A stretch of 6,107 nucleotides of DNA from the NCBI GenBank assembly GCA_041483455.1, contig JBGPFS010000159.1:1-6107 (forward strand), read 5' to 3'. The DNA is from JBGPFS01 sp041483455 (lineage in GTDB: Bacteria; Chloroflexota; Limnocylindria; Limnocylindrales; CSP1-4). Position 1 is the first letter of the stretch; every line of letters begins with the position of its first letter. Below are positions 4,771-6,107 of the stretch, one piece after another. The position numbers were made by a program, and so were the translations under genes. The notes under the pieces are model-generated. The model made no database searches. It had not been told where the DNA came from and worked only from the letters and a program-made list of their open reading frames with translations.

Positions 4771-5781
4771 ATGCAGTTCGGCTTCACGATCAAGCCAAGC
4801 CACTCGATCGAGCGGACGCTCGCGCTCACCCGCCGGGCCGAGGCCGCGGGCTTCGATCACGGCTGGCTCTTCGACTCGCACGTCCTGTGGCGCGATCCGT
4901 ACCCGCTCCTGACCCTGATGGCCGAGGCCACCACCGGGATGCGCCTCGGAACGTGCGTCACGAACCCGGCCACCCGCGAGCCGTCGGTCACGGCCTCGCT
5001 GCTGGCCACGCTCGACGAGCTGAGCGGCGGCCGGATGGACCTCGGGATCGGGCGGGGCGATTCGGCGCGCCGGGTCCTGGGCAAGGCGCCCACCACGATG
5101 GCCACCCTGGAGGAGGCGATCCAGCTGATCCGCGGCCTGGTCGAGGGTCGCTCGGTCGCCTACGAGGGCACCGATCTCGAACTCACCTGGACGGGGAAGT
5201 GGAAGCTGCCGGTCTGGGTCGCCGGGTACGGACCGATGGCCCTGGCGATGACTGGCCGGATCGCCGACGGGGCGATCCTCCAGCTCGCGGACCCGGATCT
5301 CATCCGCTGGTTCGTCGGCCAGGTGCGCGACGCCGAGGCGGCGGCCGGGCGACCGGCCGGCTCGGTCAGGATCCAGGCGGCAGCGCCCGCCCATGTCGGG
5401 CCGCTGGAGCTGTGCCGCGAGCGCACCCGCTGGTTCCCGGCCCTGGTCAGCAACCACGTGGTCGATCTCGTGAACAAGTACCCGCGCGAGCAGCTCCCCG
5501 ACGCGCTGACCGGCTACGTCCGCGAGCGGACCGGCTACGACTACATCCACCACGCTGAAGTCGGCTCGTCGAACGCGGGCTTCGTCGACGACGACGTCAC
5601 CGACCGGTTCTGCATCCTCGGCCCGGTCGACGACCACCTCGCCAAGCTCCACGAGCTGGCCGCGGCCGGCGTCGACCAGTTCAACATCTACCTGATGAAC
5701 GGCGACGAGGAGGACGTCCTGGAGACGTACGGCCGGGAGATCGTGCCTGCCCTCCGCGACGTCGAGCCCGCCCGAACCTGA
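4771..5781 (+). CDS. LLM-class F420-dependent oxidoreductase, MSMEG_2256-like
   Basis: A luciferase-like (alpha/beta)8-barrel protein of 336 aa, predicted to use coenzyme F420 for hydride transfer; the substrate is unknown. The start MQFGFTIKP is the typical first barrel strand, and the frame's upstream extension to 4501 shows no homology. Seen in order: GWLFDSH (31-37); RLGTCVTNPATREPSVTAS (58-76); DLGIGRGDSARRVLG (90-104); TLEEAIQLIRGLVEG (112-126); VAGYGPMALAMTG (150-162), the likely phosphate-binding turn; DGAILQLADP (166-175); and a distinctive C-terminal part with RWFPALVSNHV (220-230), GYDYIHHAEVGSSNAGF (255-271) and DRFCILGPVDDH (278-289). From memory, GRGDSA, the NHV segment and GYDY match the TIGR03842 (MSMEG_2256) group. 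It is divergent from the aminotransferase across 212 bp and convergent with the Lgt-like gene. FMN instead of F420 cannot be excluded. Confidence 0.92.
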   Translation: MQFGFTIKPSHSIERTLALTRRAEAAGFDHGWLFDSHVLWRDPYPLLTLMAEATTGMRLGTCVTNPATREPSVTASLLATLDELSGGRMDLGIGRGDSARRVLGKAPTTMATLEEAIQLIRGLVEGRSVAYEGTDLELTWTGKWKLPVWVAGYGPMALAMTGRIADGAILQLADPDLIRWFVGQVRDAEAAAGRPAGSVRIQAAAPAHVGPLELCRERTRWFPALVSNHVVDLVNKYPREQLPDALTGYVRERTGYDYIHHAEVGSSNAGFVDDDVTDRFCILGPVDDHLAKLHELAAAGVDQFNIYLMNGDEEDVLETYGREIVPALRDVEPART

Positions 5782-5804
5782 TCCGACCGCACGCCGGGGC
5801 TGGA

Positions 5805-5820
5805 CCGGCTTCCGCGCCGG
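5805..5820. terminator. Short GC hairpin between convergent genes
   Basis: CCGGC (5805-5809) and GCCGG (5816-5820) can form a 5-bp stem with a 6-nt loop in the 43-bp gap after the LLM oxidoreductase stop. There is no T-run, so it is at best a weak bidirectional terminator. Confidence 0.25.
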
Positions 5821-5824
5821 ACCG

Positions 5825-6106
5825 TCACCGACCGCCGCGGGGCTCCTCGTCGCCGCGCCGTCGGCCGGCTGCGCCTAGATGCCCGTCCGCTCCTGTACCC
5901 GGGTCTCCCGTGGCCGGCCAGCGGCCGAGGACGAGGAGGAGGCCGATAGCCAGCACGGCGACCGCGAGGTCGACGAGCTGGTCGGCGCGCAGCGGCCCGA
6001 CGACCGCCGGATCGCGCCAGAGGCCGGCGATGAGCGCCCGCCCGACGGCCCAGGCGGCGAGCGCCAGGAGGAAACGCCATCCGTCCGCCGCCCGCCATCG
6101 GTCGCC
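5825..6106 (-). CDS. C-terminal fragment of a membrane protein resembling Lgt (prolipoprotein diacylglyceryl transferase)
   Basis: The minus frame entering from the right edge is open for 93 codons and ends at TGA 5825-5827; the start lies outside the window. Two hydrophobic segments are visible: WRFLLALAAWAVGRALIAGL (10-29) and LVDLAVAVLAIGLLLVL (44-60). Between them is WRDPAVVGPLRADQ, matching the Lgt C-terminal pattern of a GRF..E.LR.DP motif, a short loop, xxxQ and a last membrane helix. Lgt moves diacylglyceryl from phosphatidylglycerol to the lipobox cysteine of prelipoproteins at the inner membrane. The last 30 or so residues are polar, Gly/Arg-rich and cytoplasmic in that model. Catalytic residues lie upstream and cannot be checked, and the usual Glu after GRF is not conserved (GRALIAGLWRD). 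Another polytopic protein remains possible. Confidence 0.6.
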   Translation of the reverse strand, partial: GDRWRAADGWRFLLALAAWAVGRALIAGLWRDPAVVGPLRADQLVDLAVAVLAIGLLLVLGRWPATGDPGTGADGHLGAAGRRRGDEEPRGGR

Positions 6107-6107
6107 G

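Noticed and set aside
4636..5652. Minus-strand ORF of 338 codons antisense to the LLM oxidoreductase
   Set aside because: It is a shadow of a well-supported gene and would also cover the divergent promoter region.
4771..5781. RutA (pyrimidine monooxygenase) identity for the LLM protein
   Set aside because: RutA is a related fold, but the GRGDSA, NHV and GYDY segments fit the F420-type MSMEG_2256 group better, and no other Rut genes are present.
5688..6098. Minus-strand ORF of 136 codons starting MAGGGRMAF
   Set aside because: It overlaps the LLM gene end and is Arg/Pro-rich; the neighbouring minus frame encodes two membrane helices with Lgt resemblance and stops neatly at 5825.
1..6107. tRNA genes, rRNA, CRISPR arrays, IS elements, phage or defence genes
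   Set aside because: I looked on both strands and saw no cloverleaf ends, regularly spaced repeats, terminal inverted repeats with transposase, or related protein motifs.

Overview
The window is very GC-rich bacterial DNA (about 70 % by eye) with strong G/C preference at third codon positions. Nearly every reading frame is therefore open, and most long ORFs here are shadows. A luciferase-like oxidoreductase of the type that uses coenzyme F420, plus the character of the J-domain protein, suggest a high-GC F420-using lineage such as Chloroflexota (Limnocylindria-like) or Actinobacteriota. This is inference; there is no rRNA or other strict marker gene in the window.

Layout, left to right. (1) 1-949, minus: a J-domain (DnaJ-like) co-chaperone gene running off the left edge, with a long Gly/Arg/Pro-rich region interrupted by an aromatic-rich island. 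(2) 1028-2218, minus: an L-asparaginase of the Asparaginase_II (Rhizobium etli/thermolabile) family, 78 bp upstream of the J-domain gene and probably co-transcribed with it. (3) 2219-2515: divergent intergenic region. (4) 2522 (or 2516)-3187, plus: upp, uracil phosphoribosyltransferase, complete with all signature motifs. (5) 3221-4558, minus: a class III PLP aminotransferase, convergent with upp, with an inverted repeat holding both stop codons. (6) 4559-4770: divergent intergenic region with promoter-like and operator-like sequence. (7) 4771-5781, plus: an F420-dependent-type LLM oxidoreductase resembling the MSMEG_2256 (TIGR03842) group. (8) 5825-6106, minus: the C-terminal end of a membrane protein resembling prolipoprotein diacylglyceryl transferase (Lgt), running off the right edge.

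How the genes may work together. upp salvages uracil to UMP. The divergent aminotransferase/LLM pair is reminiscent of gene sets I recall beside dihydropyrimidinase genes in actinobacteria. One reading is that this segment handles pyrimidine nitrogen: salvage by Upp, or reduction by an F420H2-dependent enzyme with later transamination of beta-alanine. No dihydropyrimidinase or beta-ureidopropionase lies in the window, so this is a hypothesis. The asparaginase supplies aspartate and ammonia, and the J-domain protein is general proteostasis; neither has a clear link to the rest. No tRNA, rRNA, CRISPR array, insertion sequence, phage gene or defence system was seen.
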